DNA of 64,000 bases, taken from the NCBI GenBank assembly GCA_009781755.1, contig WQVD01000004.1:55635-119634 (forward strand), written 5' to 3'. Source of the DNA: Defluviitaleaceae bacterium. GTDB taxonomy: Bacteria; Bacillota; Clostridia; Lachnospirales; WQUN01. Made by a program: the position numbers and the translations under genes. Positions 50,501 to 59,710 of the stretch are shown piece after piece. The notes below the pieces were generated by a model. That model saw only the letters and a list, made by a program, of their open reading frames with translations. It made no database searches and had not been told where the DNA came from. Positions within the stretch are counted from its first letter, which is position 1. Each line of letters starts with the position of its first letter.

Positions 50501-51213
50501 TGGAAGTCAAGCTGACAAACTACGCCGGGCCACTGGATTTATTGCTCCGCCTCATCGCCCGCAATGAAATGGACATCTTTGACATCCCCATTGCCGAATT
50601 GACCGCGCAATACCTACAAGAATTGCAAGATTTACCCGCCGACATGGACAATTTGAGCGAATTCCTCGTCATGGCGGCCACCCTGTTGGAAATTAAATCC
50701 CGCATGCTGCTACCGCGCGCCACCCCGCCCGAAAACTTAGACGAAGAAGACCCGCGCGAAGCCCTCGTGCAAAAACTCCTGGCCTACCAACTGGCACAGA
50801 CCCTAGCCGAACAGCTCGGCAACCTAACCCCGCCCGGCGACCGCCTAACCAACCGCGGCGAGCCCGAGCTCGCCCAAGAGGCCGAAACCACGCCCCCCCT
50901 AGACGGCATCCCCATGGCCGACTTGTGGCAACTCTTTAGCGACCTCATGATGCGCCAAACATCCCGCACCGACACCGTCCGCGCAGGCTACGGTGAAATG
51001 CCCCGCGAACGCTTCACCGTGCCTGAAAAAGTAGCTTACATACGCGGCAAACTAGCGCAGGGGCGCGTGAAGCTGTCGACGTTGCTATACGAGTGCCGCA
51101 GCCGCCGGGAGATGATTGTTACTTTTTTGGCGCTGCTGGAAATGATACGCCGCGGCATTATGCTGGCGCGGCAAGATGATGATTTTGCGGATGTTACTTG
51201 CGAGGCGGCGTAA
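50500..51213 (+). CDS. scpA: Segregation and condensation protein A
   Basis: 237 residues. Kleisin subunit that bridges the SMC heads. N-terminal NYAGPLDLLLRLIARNEMDI and LATLLEIKSRMLLP-like block, and C-terminal winged helix with FTVPEKVAYIRGKLAQGRVK. Start ATG at 50500 overlaps the stop of the previous gene; the in-frame upstream ATG at 50464 lies inside that gene. Confidence 0.96.
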   Translation: MEVKLTNYAGPLDLLLRLIARNEMDIFDIPIAELTAQYLQELQDLPADMDNLSEFLVMAATLLEIKSRMLLPRATPPENLDEEDPREALVQKLLAYQLAQTLAEQLGNLTPPGDRLTNRGEPELAQEAETTPPLDGIPMADLWQLFSDLMMRQTSRTDTVRAGYGEMPRERFTVPEKVAYIRGKLAQGRVKLSTLLYECRSRREMIVTFLALLEMIRRGIMLARQDDDFADVTCEAA

Positions 51214-51322
51214 AGATTAAAATCAAACGATGAAGATCAAAAGATTAAGACCGTGGGCGCTGCCCACACCCGCAAGGAGCGCAGCAAATAAGGCTTTAGC
51301 CGGCACCCCTTGACCCGCTCCT
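51214..51322 (+). repeat. Family A REP-like element between scpA and scpB
   Basis: Tandem GAT(C/T)AAAA units, TTAAGACCGTGGGCGCTGCC, CACACCCGCAAGGAGC and a CCCCTTGACCC end. It separates two genes that are usually contiguous. Confidence 0.65.
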
Positions 51323-51373
51323 TTTTGTTGTGTTTTTGTTGATTGTAAATTTATTGTGAAGGATTTTTCATAC

Positions 51374-51913
51374 ATGGTTGAGCGATTCACGGAAAAAGAG
51401 AAGATGCTTGAGGCGATGTTATTCGCCAGCCCGGAGAGCGTGCCTTTGGCTAAGTTGGCGGAGGCCTTGGGGGCGGAGATTCCTGCTACGCGGGAGCTTC
51501 TTGCGCATATGCATGAAGTGTACGTGCGCGAGCAGTCGGGCATACAGTTGGCGGAGGCAGATGGGCATTTTCGCTTGTGTAGCAATCCGATGTATTACCC
51601 TTGTGTGCAGCGGTTATTGCAATTGCGGCCACGTCGGCCGCTTTCGCAGGCTTTGTTGGAGACTTTGGCGGTGATTGCATTTAAACAGCCAGTGACCAAG
51701 GGCGTCATCGAGGAAATTCGCGGTGTGAGTTCTGACCACAGCGTTAATCGGCTGGTGGAGTACGGGTTGGTAGAAGAAAGAGGCCGCCTAGAAGCTCCGG
51801 GGCGGCCTGTGCTGTTTGGTACCAGCGAGGATTTTTTGATGTTTTATGGGTTGAAGAGTGTGGAAGAATTGTTGGATAACGCTTCCGGCATATCCGACGC
51901 ATCGGTTGAATAA
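51374..51913 (+). CDS. scpB: Segregation and condensation protein B
   Basis: 179 residues. Two winged-helix domains with LEAMLFASPESVPLAKLAEA, SQALLETLAVIAFKQPVTKG and IEEIRGVSSDHSVNRLVEYG. ScpB dimers bind ScpA and SMC. The ATG at 51374 has AAGGA 10 nt upstream; a GTG at 51356 lacks a ribosome site. Confidence 0.95.
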   Translation: MVERFTEKEKMLEAMLFASPESVPLAKLAEALGAEIPATRELLAHMHEVYVREQSGIQLAEADGHFRLCSNPMYYPCVQRLLQLRPRRPLSQALLETLAVIAFKQPVTKGVIEEIRGVSSDHSVNRLVEYGLVEERGRLEAPGRPVLFGTSEDFLMFYGLKSVEELLDNASGISDASVE

Positions 51914-51973
51914 ATTGTGCGCAAAGTTCAAGCTATTAGTGCCGCTAATAACTTGAACTTTATTCGGTTACAT

Positions 51974-52894
51974 TTACGGCAGTACATTGCCCGCTGCGCG
52001 GTAGATGGCATACCATTCCGGGCGAGTCAAGGTTACTTTGTACGCGTCGCAGATGCCCGCCAGCCGACTGACCGATGTGGTACCGGGGATGCACTGCATG
52101 CCTGCGGGGTGGCGTAGGATCCATGCGGTTACGATGGCTTCGGAGCTTACGTTGTATTGTTCGGCCAGGTTGTCGATTTCCGCGTTTAAGCTGGCGTATT
52201 TGGGGCTGCCCAGAAATACGCCTTCAAAGAAACCGTATTGGAACGGCGACCATGCTTGAATGGTGATGTCGTGGATACGGCAATATTCCAACACCGACCC
52301 GTCGCGCACTAGTGCAGGCGGGTTTTGCATGTTTACGTTAAAGCCCGCGTCAAACATGCTGGTGTTGGTGGGCGAGAGTTGCAATTGGTTTATGAGGATT
52401 TTGCATTCGGCGGGTAGGGTGCGATTTAACAGGGCCATTTGGCCGGGATTTTGATTGCTGACGCCAAAGTGGCGCACCTTGCCCGCTTTATGCAGCGTGG
52501 TGAAGGCTTCGGCCACTTCGTCGGGCTCGACCAGTGTGTCGGGGCGGTGCAGCAGGAAGTAATCGATGTAGTCCATGCCCAGCCGCGTTAGGCTCTTGTC
52601 TACCGATTCAAGGATATGTTCCTTCGAGAAATCGAAAAATCCTTGGCGGATGCCGCACTTGGTTTGTACATAAAATTGGTCGCGCGAGATGTTCATTTCC
52701 CGCACCGCCGCGCCGAATACTTCCTCGCACTTGCCGCCGCCGTAGATGTCCGCGTGGTCAAAGAAGTGTGCGCCGCGCTCCATGGCCGTGTTGATCCACG
52801 CATGCAGGTCGGCCTTTTCCATGCCGCCGATGCGCATACAGCCGGGCACAATGGCGGGTAGGCCGGGCTTGTTGCCGATTTTTACTGTTTTCAT
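51974..52894 (-). CDS. Aldo/keto reductase
   Basis: 306 residues of the AKR TIM-barrel: catalytic DHADIYGGGKCEEVFG (Asp, Tyr), the later Lys in FYVQTKCGI and His in YFLLHRPDTLV, plus nucleotide-binding end PGTTSVSRLAG. NADPH-dependent reductase of unknown substrate. The start ATG at 52894 has GAAAGGATTACC; a longer in-frame upstream part overlaps the neighbouring promoter. Confidence 0.93.
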   Translation of the reverse strand: MKTVKIGNKPGLPAIVPGCMRIGGMEKADLHAWINTAMERGAHFFDHADIYGGGKCEEVFGAAVREMNISRDQFYVQTKCGIRQGFFDFSKEHILESVDKSLTRLGMDYIDYFLLHRPDTLVEPDEVAEAFTTLHKAGKVRHFGVSNQNPGQMALLNRTLPAECKILINQLQLSPTNTSMFDAGFNVNMQNPPALVRDGSVLEYCRIHDITIQAWSPFQYGFFEGVFLGSPKYASLNAEIDNLAEQYNVSSEAIVTAWILRHPAGMQCIPGTTSVSRLAGICDAYKVTLTRPEWYAIYRAAGNVLP

Positions 52895-52983
52895 GGGGGT
52901 AATCCTTTCTGTAGGAAGATATAGGAAGAATACCACGCGGCTTGACAAAATAAAAGTCGCAAAATACAATAGTCGCCATTCAT

Positions 52984-53006
52984 GACCGTTGCAAATTGCG
53001 ACGGTC
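52984..53006. repeat. Family B palindrome in the MATE leader
   Basis: GACCGTTGCAA-A-TTGCGACGGTC (one mismatch pair), 7 nt before the AAGGAG ribosome site of the MATE gene. Could serve as operator or as a translational hairpin. Confidence 0.7.
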
Positions 53007-53025
53007 AATTTTAAGGAGTGTTTTC

Positions 53026-54465
53026 ATGGAAACGCAGAACGAGACGCAGAATGATTCACAACAAGCATTTAAAGCATCGCAAGCCATCGCCAAGAAACCC
53101 ACCAAAGTTAATTTGATCCGCTTCGCCTTCCCGACGATATTGTCCATGTTAATCATGAGCACCTTCGGCATTGTGGATGGTGTTTTTGTTTCAAGACTGA
53201 TGGATGAGCTTGCGCTGAGTGCCGTGGGGCTTGTTTGGCCATTTATGTCTTTCGTTATGGCCATCGGCTTCATGCTGGGCGTGGGCGGCAACGCATTGAT
53301 TGCCAAGAAGATTGGCGAAGGCAAAGAGCATCAGGCCCGCGAGGATTTTAGCTTGATTATCATCGTGGCGTTTTTGGCATCGGTTGCGGTGTCTATGATC
53401 GGTTTTTTTGCACCGGACTTTATTTTGCGCATCTTGGGTGTTAATGAAAACATGCACGCCATGGCCATCGAATATATGCAACCGTTTATGTTTTTCTTGC
53501 CGGCGGCGGTGCTGGGTATGGTTATGCAGCAATTTTTGATAACGGTGGGCAAGGCACATTACAGCGCCGTTATGTCGCTGGCGGCGGGTGCGCTAAGCGC
53601 AGGATTAAACTATGTATTCATTTATATGTTGGACTGGGGATTGCGCGGCGCGGCGTTGGCCACCAGCATGGGTATGATGATTCCCGTGGTGGTGGGATTG
53701 GTGTATTTCACCTTCGCGCGGCACGGCAGTGTGTATTTCGTCAAACCGCGTATGAGCGTTAAGGCGTTCAAGGCCATTGGCCGCTCGTGCGTCAACGGCG
53801 CGTCGGAAATGGTGACATCGCTGTCCATGAGCATCACCGCTGTATTGATGAACAACGTGTTGATGCGCTTGGACCCCCTCGGCATTAGCGTGGGGGCGGG
53901 AATCATCATGTGGTCGGGCATGGGTATCTTCGGCTCGTTGTTTATCGGTTATTCGTCGGGTGTGGCGCCGATTATCAGCTACAACTACGGCAAGGGCGAC
54001 CGCGCTTACTTGAGCCGTGCGTTCCGCAATAGCCTGCGCTTGATTGGCGTGCTGGCAGTGATCGCAGTCGTGGCGGCATATTTCTCGGTGGATGCGCTGC
54101 TGTGGGTGTATTCGGTGGATGAAATTATTTATATATATGGCATGCCAATATATTCACCCCTGCCCGACATGGTGCGCAACGGTTATTTGTTTATCATCAG
54201 CGCGTTTTTGTTCATGGGTTTTAACGGTTTCGGCACCATGTTTTTCACCGCACTCAACAATGGCTTGGTATCGACCGTCATGTCTCTGTTCAACGGGTTC
54301 ATCTTTTATGTAATCCTGCTGTATCCGTTATCTAACCGCTTCGAAATCAACGGCGTATGGGCGGCGGTACCCGCAGCGGAAATATTGCAAGTATTTGTCA
54401 CCCTATTTTTCCTTGTCAAACTCGCCGGGAGGTATGGATATGCAGGACGCGCGCGCAAGATTTAA
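53026..54465 (+). CDS. MATE family efflux transporter
   Basis: 479 residues, twelve membrane segments, MATE signature FAFPTILSMLIMSTFGIVDG and symmetric second half. Soluble N-terminus is Gln/Asn-rich (METQNETQNDSQQ). AAGGAG 8 nt before the ATG at 53026. It overlaps the MarR-type gene by 26 nt, suggesting local regulation of this pump. Confidence 0.93.
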   Translation: METQNETQNDSQQAFKASQAIAKKPTKVNLIRFAFPTILSMLIMSTFGIVDGVFVSRLMDELALSAVGLVWPFMSFVMAIGFMLGVGGNALIAKKIGEGKEHQAREDFSLIIIVAFLASVAVSMIGFFAPDFILRILGVNENMHAMAIEYMQPFMFFLPAAVLGMVMQQFLITVGKAHYSAVMSLAAGALSAGLNYVFIYMLDWGLRGAALATSMGMMIPVVVGLVYFTFARHGSVYFVKPRMSVKAFKAIGRSCVNGASEMVTSLSMSITAVLMNNVLMRLDPLGISVGAGIIMWSGMGIFGSLFIGYSSGVAPIISYNYGKGDRAYLSRAFRNSLRLIGVLAVIAVVAAYFSVDALLWVYSVDEIIYIYGMPIYSPLPDMVRNGYLFIISAFLFMGFNGFGTMFFTALNNGLVSTVMSLFNGFIFYVILLYPLSNRFEINGVWAAVPAAEILQVFVTLFFLVKLAGRYGYAGRARKI

Positions 54466-54877
54466 AGAATTGTGGCACCGCATCGATACGCTTTTTAACG
54501 CGTATGCAAAAAAACAGGGCATCAACTTCACCGCCCTGTTAATTTTAGAGTTGTTAACTGAAGCCGCACACGACTCCGCCGCCCCCCCTTACACGCAAAA
54601 AGCTCTGTGCGAAAAACTCGTACTACCCAAGCAGCTCGTCAACGCTCTAATCAACACCTTCCGCGAGCAAGGCTACGTAGAACTTCGCGAAGCCCGCGAC
54701 CGCCGCAACAAAGAAATACGCCTGACCATATCCGGTCAGGCGTATGCAAAGTCGATTATAGAACCCCTAGACGCTGCAGACGAACAGGCATGGCAGACAT
54801 TCAACGATAACGAATTGGCGATCTTCGCCGCCGCTTTGGAAAAATACGAACGCACGATGATGGCCCTACTGGGTTAA
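54440..54877 (+). CDS. MarR family transcriptional regulator
   Basis: 145 residues with a winged helix (YTQKALCEKLVLPKQLVNAL, EQGYVELREARDRRNKEIRL) flanked by helices that form the dimer interface. Start chosen at ATG 54440 because GGGAGG is 7 nt upstream. Overlap with the MATE gene suggests it represses that operon and senses its substrate. Confidence 0.9.
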   Translation: MQDARARFKELWHRIDTLFNAYAKKQGINFTALLILELLTEAAHDSAAPPYTQKALCEKLVLPKQLVNALINTFREQGYVELREARDRRNKEIRLTISGQAYAKSIIEPLDAADEQAWQTFNDNELAIFAAALEKYERTMMALLG

Positions 54878-55986
54878 TGCATGAAAGTATCAATTTCGAT
54901 TTCGTCCAAGGCAGGCAAACGCTCGATATTGGCATTGTCAATCCGATTTTGCAATGCAACAAAAATAGCTTCCACTTGGCGGTCTTGCAACGTTTGCGGT
55001 TGGCGCATGTTCAAACGGAACCAATCGTTGGTGTCAATCGGCTCAACACGTTTGACGATGTGATACCCAAACACGGTGGATACCGGGCCACCGATTTCGC
55101 CAATTTCCAATGAACGCACCAGCGCATCAAATTCCGGCTGCATATCACCCGCCGCGAAGGTATAACCAAACGGGAAGTCCCAAAGGCCGCCATCTTGGGT
55201 GTAGTGGAACATTAAATCTACAAAATCTTCACCGTCTTGTATGCGCTCCATCAGCGCATTTACATATTCTAGCGCTTCTGCTTCCGTTTCAAACTCATCA
55301 AAATGCCCCAAGATGTGCATCGCACCGTACAAAAACGGAATCTCTTCCTCCGGCGGCATCAAGTGCGCAAATGGTGCGAAAGCTTCTTCGTCTTCCAAAA
55401 GTGTAAAAATCAAATCATCTAATAAAAACTGCACGGCTACGACTTCTTTAAAATGATCGCGGTCGCGGAAGCCGTCCCGATCCAACAATTCATAAAAATC
55501 TTCTTCACCATGTTCGGCGATATACATCTCAATTTCCTCCGACAACATCGCAAGCTGGCTCTCGTCTACTTCCACGCCAAATTCCTTGGCCATGTCCACA
55601 AACATGAAATAAAAAATGGCAGATTGCAATGCCTCATAAATAATTGCTCCGCCAAAGGTGCCGTGCACGTCATGCGGTGCGTCCACGTCCATTTCAAAAC
55701 TGTTGGTTGCCATCACAAATTCCCAAAACAATGTTTCCTCGGCGTGCGCCAGGTGAATGCGTACATCGCTGGCTAATATTACATTGCCGTTAATACGCGC
55801 TACCACGGGATCGTTTGCGTCATCCCCATTGTCGTTAACATGCGCTTCTACGGAATCGGTTGCGTCATCCCCATTGCCGTTAACATGCGCTTCCACGGGA
55901 TCACTTGCGTCATCCCCATTGCCGCATGCCGCCGGCACGGCCAATAAAAACAACAGCATAAAACCGCATAATAAAATTTTCTTCAT
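54874..55986 (-). CDS. PrsA-like parvulin lipoprotein foldase
   Basis: 370 residues. Signal peptide with lipobox AVPAAC (Cys21), then a threefold 17-residue repeat (NGDDASDPVEAHV type, about residues 22-70), a SurA_N-like helical region, a parvulin rotamase domain (AMHILGHFDEF, LWDFPFGYTFAAGDMQPEFD, GGPVSTVFGYHIVKR) and a C-terminal helix. PrsA folds exported proteins outside the membrane. Convergent with the MarR gene, overlapping by 4 nt. Confidence 0.9.
   Translation of the reverse strand: MKKILLCGFMLLFLLAVPAACGNGDDASDPVEAHVNGNGDDATDSVEAHVNDNGDDANDPVVARINGNVILASDVRIHLAHAEETLFWEFVMATNSFEMDVDAPHDVHGTFGGAIIYEALQSAIFYFMFVDMAKEFGVEVDESQLAMLSEEIEMYIAEHGEEDFYELLDRDGFRDRDHFKEVVAVQFLLDDLIFTLLEDEEAFAPFAHLMPPEEEIPFLYGAMHILGHFDEFETEAEALEYVNALMERIQDGEDFVDLMFHYTQDGGLWDFPFGYTFAAGDMQPEFDALVRSLEIGEIGGPVSTVFGYHIVKRVEPIDTNDWFRLNMRQPQTLQDRQVEAIFVALQNRIDNANIERLPALDEIEIDTFMH
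55795..55925 (-). repeat. 51-nt tandem repeat in the PrsA-like gene
   Basis: Three copies of a 51-nt unit (CATCCCCATTGCCGTTAACA on the plus strand) coding the 17-residue acidic repeat after the lipobox. Probably a flexible spacer that can change length. Confidence 0.85.
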
Positions 55987-56075
55987 TTTGTACTACCTGC
56001 TTTCATAGTTTATTTGCCAGCGTTCATTGTACACCAATTTGTTTTTATTATCTACATTTTATCCACATTCGCATA

Positions 56076-56121
56076 CAAAAAACCCGCGATATTGGGGAAG
56101 GAGCAGATCGCGGGTCTTTTC
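56076..56121 (-). terminator. Terminator of the bactofilin operon
   Basis: Minus strand ACCCGCGAT / ATCGCGGGT then TTTTTT, 30-75 nt after the bactofilin stop. Confidence 0.85.
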
Positions 56122-56150
56122 GAATATTGTGATAAAAGAGGAAGCGTAAT

Positions 56151-56543
56151 TTAAATATAAGACAATGCGGGGGTGTCACTGATGGGAACAGCGGTTTGGG
56201 CGCGGCCATGCAGGATAGCACCACGGTCGATAATGAGCGTTTCGGTCATGATGTCGCCGGTGACTTCGGCGGTTTCGGTCAGGTGCAGGGCGTAGCGACA
56301 TTGGATGGTGCCGTATACCGCACCGGCAATACGCGCCGATTCTGCCACTACATCACCATCGATGCGCCCGGATTCACCCAAGTTGAGCACGCCATCCAGT
56401 TCCACGTTGCCCAAGATATTGCCGTCAATGCGCATAGATTCGCCTTCGTTGCCGACAACTTGGTTGGCATGGATGGTAAAGCCCTTGCCAATAACCGTGC
56501 CGGTAGGGCGCGTAAATTCGTCTTGCACTCGGTTTCTTGCCAT
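56151..56543 (-). CDS. Bactofilin (polymer-forming cytoskeletal protein)
   Basis: 130 residues, DUF583 beta-helix with repeating strand turns (IDGNILGNVELDGVLNLGES, GRIDGDVVAESARIAGAVYG). Bactofilins polymerise without nucleotides and position cell-wall enzymes; here the M23 peptidase is just upstream in the same operon. It follows by 16 nt. Confidence 0.95.
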   Translation of the reverse strand: MARNRVQDEFTRPTGTVIGKGFTIHANQVVGNEGESMRIDGNILGNVELDGVLNLGESGRIDGDVVAESARIAGAVYGTIQCRYALHLTETAEVTGDIMTETLIIDRGAILHGRAQTAVPISDTPALSYI

Positions 56544-56559
56544 ATAGGATGCTCCTGTT

Positions 56560-57858
56560 CTAACGTTCTAACATGTAATGTATGGGGTTAACGCGCACGC
56601 CATTAACGATAACTTCGTAATGCACGTGCGGGCCAGTGGTGGCACCGGTCATGCCAATGCGGGCAATCACTTGGCCGCGCTCTACACGATCACCTACGGA
56701 TACGAGGTTCTCGCGGTTGTGTGCATATACGGTTGAAATACCGTTGCCGTGATAAATTTCTACAACGATGCCCAATCCGCCGGATACCCAGCCCGACCGT
56801 GTAACTGTACCGCCGCCCGCCGCGCGGATGGGCGTACCCATCGGTGCTGCAAGATCAACACCGGAGTGGAATTGCCAGCCACCGCCGCCAAAGGGATTGG
56901 CGCGTGAACCAAACGGGGATGAAATAGCCACATTTACAGGCCACAATGTAGGGAAGTTGCGGCAATAAGGAAGGATGCGCTCACGCACGTCTACAAAGTC
57001 TTCTTTTAATGCCATTAACATATCAAGGGTGCGTTGGTTTTCTTCCAAACGGTTGTGCAAATATTCTTCGGTAATCAATGGCGGCAGGTACAAAGTCATG
57101 GGCGCTATGGACGCCATGGCTGCGCTGATGGGTATTACACCGTCATCGTCAATGGGGATAACACCGTCGGATAAAACAACGCCGATGGGGCTGCCATTAA
57201 TATATTCGTCGGCATATCCGTAAAGGCCATTCATGTAGGTGTCATAAGAAGCGGACTCGAAAGAGGCGCGCACTTCTGCTTGTGATGCTTGCAATTGTGC
57301 AACCAAGGGGGCAATCGGTGGGATAAACGCCCGGGCGGTGAGCCCTTCAATGGCGGCTTCCAATATTTGCAATGCTTCTTCTATTTGACGTTCTTGATCG
57401 GCGATTACGTCGCCCAAGCCGTCCAGTATGGCTTGGTGCTCGCGGCGCAGGAGGTTTTCGGTTGCCATGTGACGTATTTCTTCTTCGCTTAAATCTTCGT
57501 GTACATCTCTGTAAGCGGCCAATAATTCTTCAAACTCTTCGTAACTTTCTAAACGGAAGGCTTCAAATTGGTCTTGGGTATCGGCCAAGTCATGGCTGTA
57601 TTGCTCGGCTACGCGGCGCATGTGGTCTGCACGGATTTGCAAGCCTGCAATCACTGCCGACACAACAAACAGCGCCACCAGCACCGCATAGAACGTTGCA
57701 CGCGGAATACGCAACGTGCGCGTCTTGCCCGTGGAATAGCTGGGCACTAGCATCAGCGACAGATATTTCTTCTGCTTGTGTGAGCCCGTGTTAATTATAT
57801 CGCTGGCTTTTTTTACTTTGACCACCGGCGTTGTTTGTGGATTTTTCTTTAAAAACAT
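56560..57858 (-). CDS. M23 family metallopeptidase with coiled coil
   Basis: 432 residues. Cytosolic basic head (1-55), one membrane segment (TFYAVLVALFVVSAVIAGL), a coiled coil (about 75-175), then LytM/M23 domain with zinc ligands in QFHSGVDLAAP (HxxxD) and GPHVHYEV (HxH). Likely a cell-wall endopeptidase directed by the bactofilin. Start with AAAGGAC-type site before ATG. Confidence 0.93.
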   Translation of the reverse strand: MFLKKNPQTTPVVKVKKASDIINTGSHKQKKYLSLMLVPSYSTGKTRTLRIPRATFYAVLVALFVVSAVIAGLQIRADHMRRVAEQYSHDLADTQDQFEAFRLESYEEFEELLAAYRDVHEDLSEEEIRHMATENLLRREHQAILDGLGDVIADQERQIEEALQILEAAIEGLTARAFIPPIAPLVAQLQASQAEVRASFESASYDTYMNGLYGYADEYINGSPIGVVLSDGVIPIDDDGVIPISAAMASIAPMTLYLPPLITEEYLHNRLEENQRTLDMLMALKEDFVDVRERILPYCRNFPTLWPVNVAISSPFGSRANPFGGGGWQFHSGVDLAAPMGTPIRAAGGGTVTRSGWVSGGLGIVVEIYHGNGISTVYAHNRENLVSVGDRVERGQVIARIGMTGATTGPHVHYEVIVNGVRVNPIHYMLER

Positions 57859-58028
57859 GTATGAGCCGTCCTTTTCATGCGCGTTTTATGTGCAACACAA
57901 AAGTCATATTACATTCTTATGACCGCACTATAACACGCATAAGACGAAATTGCAACAGAAATTTTAAAATTATGAATAATTTGTTAAGAAATTGTTACAG
58001 ACGTGATTATTGTTTGTCCGTGCATTTT

Positions 58029-58058
58029 TTGGCAAGACTATATTTGTTATGTTACAAT
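58029..58058 (+). promoter_or_regulatory. Promoter candidate for the 58094 gene
   Basis: TTGGCA, 18-nt spacer, TACAAT. Transcription would start near 58065, after the in-frame ATGs at 58010-58053, which supports the TTG start at 58094. Confidence 0.55.
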
Positions 58059-58093
58059 CGCATAACATCGCACATCAAGAATGGGGAATCGGC

Positions 58094-59710
58094 TTGGAAC
58101 GCACTTTCATTGAACAATTGGGCATCTTGACGAACCTGTTCACCGGCGGCTTTGACGAAGCGTACCAAAGCGCGAACAAACGCAAGCGCCGCCGCATCAT
58201 GCCTTATATAAGTGCGCTGCACCGCCGTTGGATGTACGCTACTTTAATTGAAGGAACGCCTTTTTCGCCTGCCAATGTGGTGGAGTCGATTGCGCGGTAT
58301 TACGGCCACCCGGCAGAAAAATTCGTGCAGCCTATTTTGGTACCCGGTGCGCGTTACAATGGATTTGATATGCGCATTACCGACTACAGCAAATTGCAAC
58401 CCGCGGTAGCGGACTTATATATTTTGTTGGAATATTGTCTCCCCCATGCGGATATCCAAGAGGGAGATTTTTTATTTGACGCACAAATGCTGGAACTGGC
58501 GCAGAAGTTATCCATTGCGGATCCGGCATACGCGTCTTTTTTAATGGACATCGCATTTAATATGAAGCTCATCGAAAAAAAACCGTCGCTATATGTCAAC
58601 CGCGTAGCCCCACTAATAGGTTGGCAAGATAAATTGGCGCGTCCACACGACGATGTTTTTAACGATATTGTTAACGCGGCGGTGCAAGTATGTGCACTGC
58701 ACATGCGCGCGCTCATCGCCCTGCCCGAAAATCTTTTTACCGACAACTTTGTGTGGTCGATGCTCACCAACCCCATCTGCACGGACGAATTATTCGAGCG
58801 CGTCTACGACATCTTGGGGTACACACTGGACGACTTGGTCGAGCTTTCTACCGAAGTCGAAAACGTAGACATCGAAAGCGAGGACGGCATGTTCCTGGCA
58901 GGCACATACTTGACGGGGTTGATTTTGGATCAGCATTTCTTTACGCCGTTCGGTTATTTTCTCAAGCTTATCAAGCCGCATTATGTGCTGCCGTTTGACT
59001 TTAACGCGGAGTTTACGGACTTTTTGGCGGGCAAGATGCCTTCGGATGAGGAAGTGTACGTGGTTTTTTATGCGCCTTGCTCCAATTACACCCTCACAGA
59101 TTTGGGGCTGCACACGCTCAAAGTGAAACGCAATGACGACAATTATTTTGACATTGAGAAGCATGTACCGTTCGAAATGCTTAAGGATTCCCTCTTTGCC
59201 GACCCGTTGATGATGGAAGTCCTCATCAAGATGGCGCAGCTCATACCGCCCGAAATGCAGGATCGTCTGCATCTGAAGGAAGTCCTGCACTTCCGCATAC
59301 GCAACCTTGACCGGCCTACGATGTGGATGAATTTGCACGTTCCGCCGGAGCTAACCTTGATCGACCTATACGACGAAGTGCTACCCTTCTTCGCCCTGCG
59401 CGAAAACGGCGATTACAGTTTCTTCCACGACAACACGGCCAACCGCTTTGCCGAATACCCCTCCCCCAAACGTGCCAAAACCCACGCAAAAAAAACCGCC
59501 GACATCGCACTATCCGCGCTGGACTTTAACCGCCAAGCCAAAATGCTCATGCAAGCCTACGGCCAATCCCTACCCTTTAAAGGAAAATCACCCACCATCA
59601 CTCTAGAATGGGAAATGTTGGGCATCGTTGAAACTGAACCCAAACGCGAATATCCCTATATTGCACGCATGAGCAAAGCCTTGCAAAACGCAACGGAGGA
59701 ATATATATGA
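58094..59710 (+). CDS. Hypothetical protein, possible pRiA4b ORF3-like C-terminus
   Basis: 538 residues. Start TTG at 58094 with GGGGA 6 nt upstream. The N-terminal 400 residues are helical and unrecognised. Residues about 430-500 (FRIRNLDRPTMWMNLHVPPE, LTLIDLYDEVLPFF) resemble the PRiA4_ORF3 fold found in many uncharacterised proteins. deoB begins at its stop (ATGA overlap). Confidence 0.6.
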   Translation: MERTFIEQLGILTNLFTGGFDEAYQSANKRKRRRIMPYISALHRRWMYATLIEGTPFSPANVVESIARYYGHPAEKFVQPILVPGARYNGFDMRITDYSKLQPAVADLYILLEYCLPHADIQEGDFLFDAQMLELAQKLSIADPAYASFLMDIAFNMKLIEKKPSLYVNRVAPLIGWQDKLARPHDDVFNDIVNAAVQVCALHMRALIALPENLFTDNFVWSMLTNPICTDELFERVYDILGYTLDDLVELSTEVENVDIESEDGMFLAGTYLTGLILDQHFFTPFGYFLKLIKPHYVLPFDFNAEFTDFLAGKMPSDEEVYVVFYAPCSNYTLTDLGLHTLKVKRNDDNYFDIEKHVPFEMLKDSLFADPLMMEVLIKMAQLIPPEMQDRLHLKEVLHFRIRNLDRPTMWMNLHVPPELTLIDLYDEVLPFFALRENGDYSFFHDNTANRFAEYPSPKRAKTHAKKTADIALSALDFNRQAKMLMQAYGQSLPFKGKSPTITLEWEMLGIVETEPKREYPYIARMSKALQNATEEYI

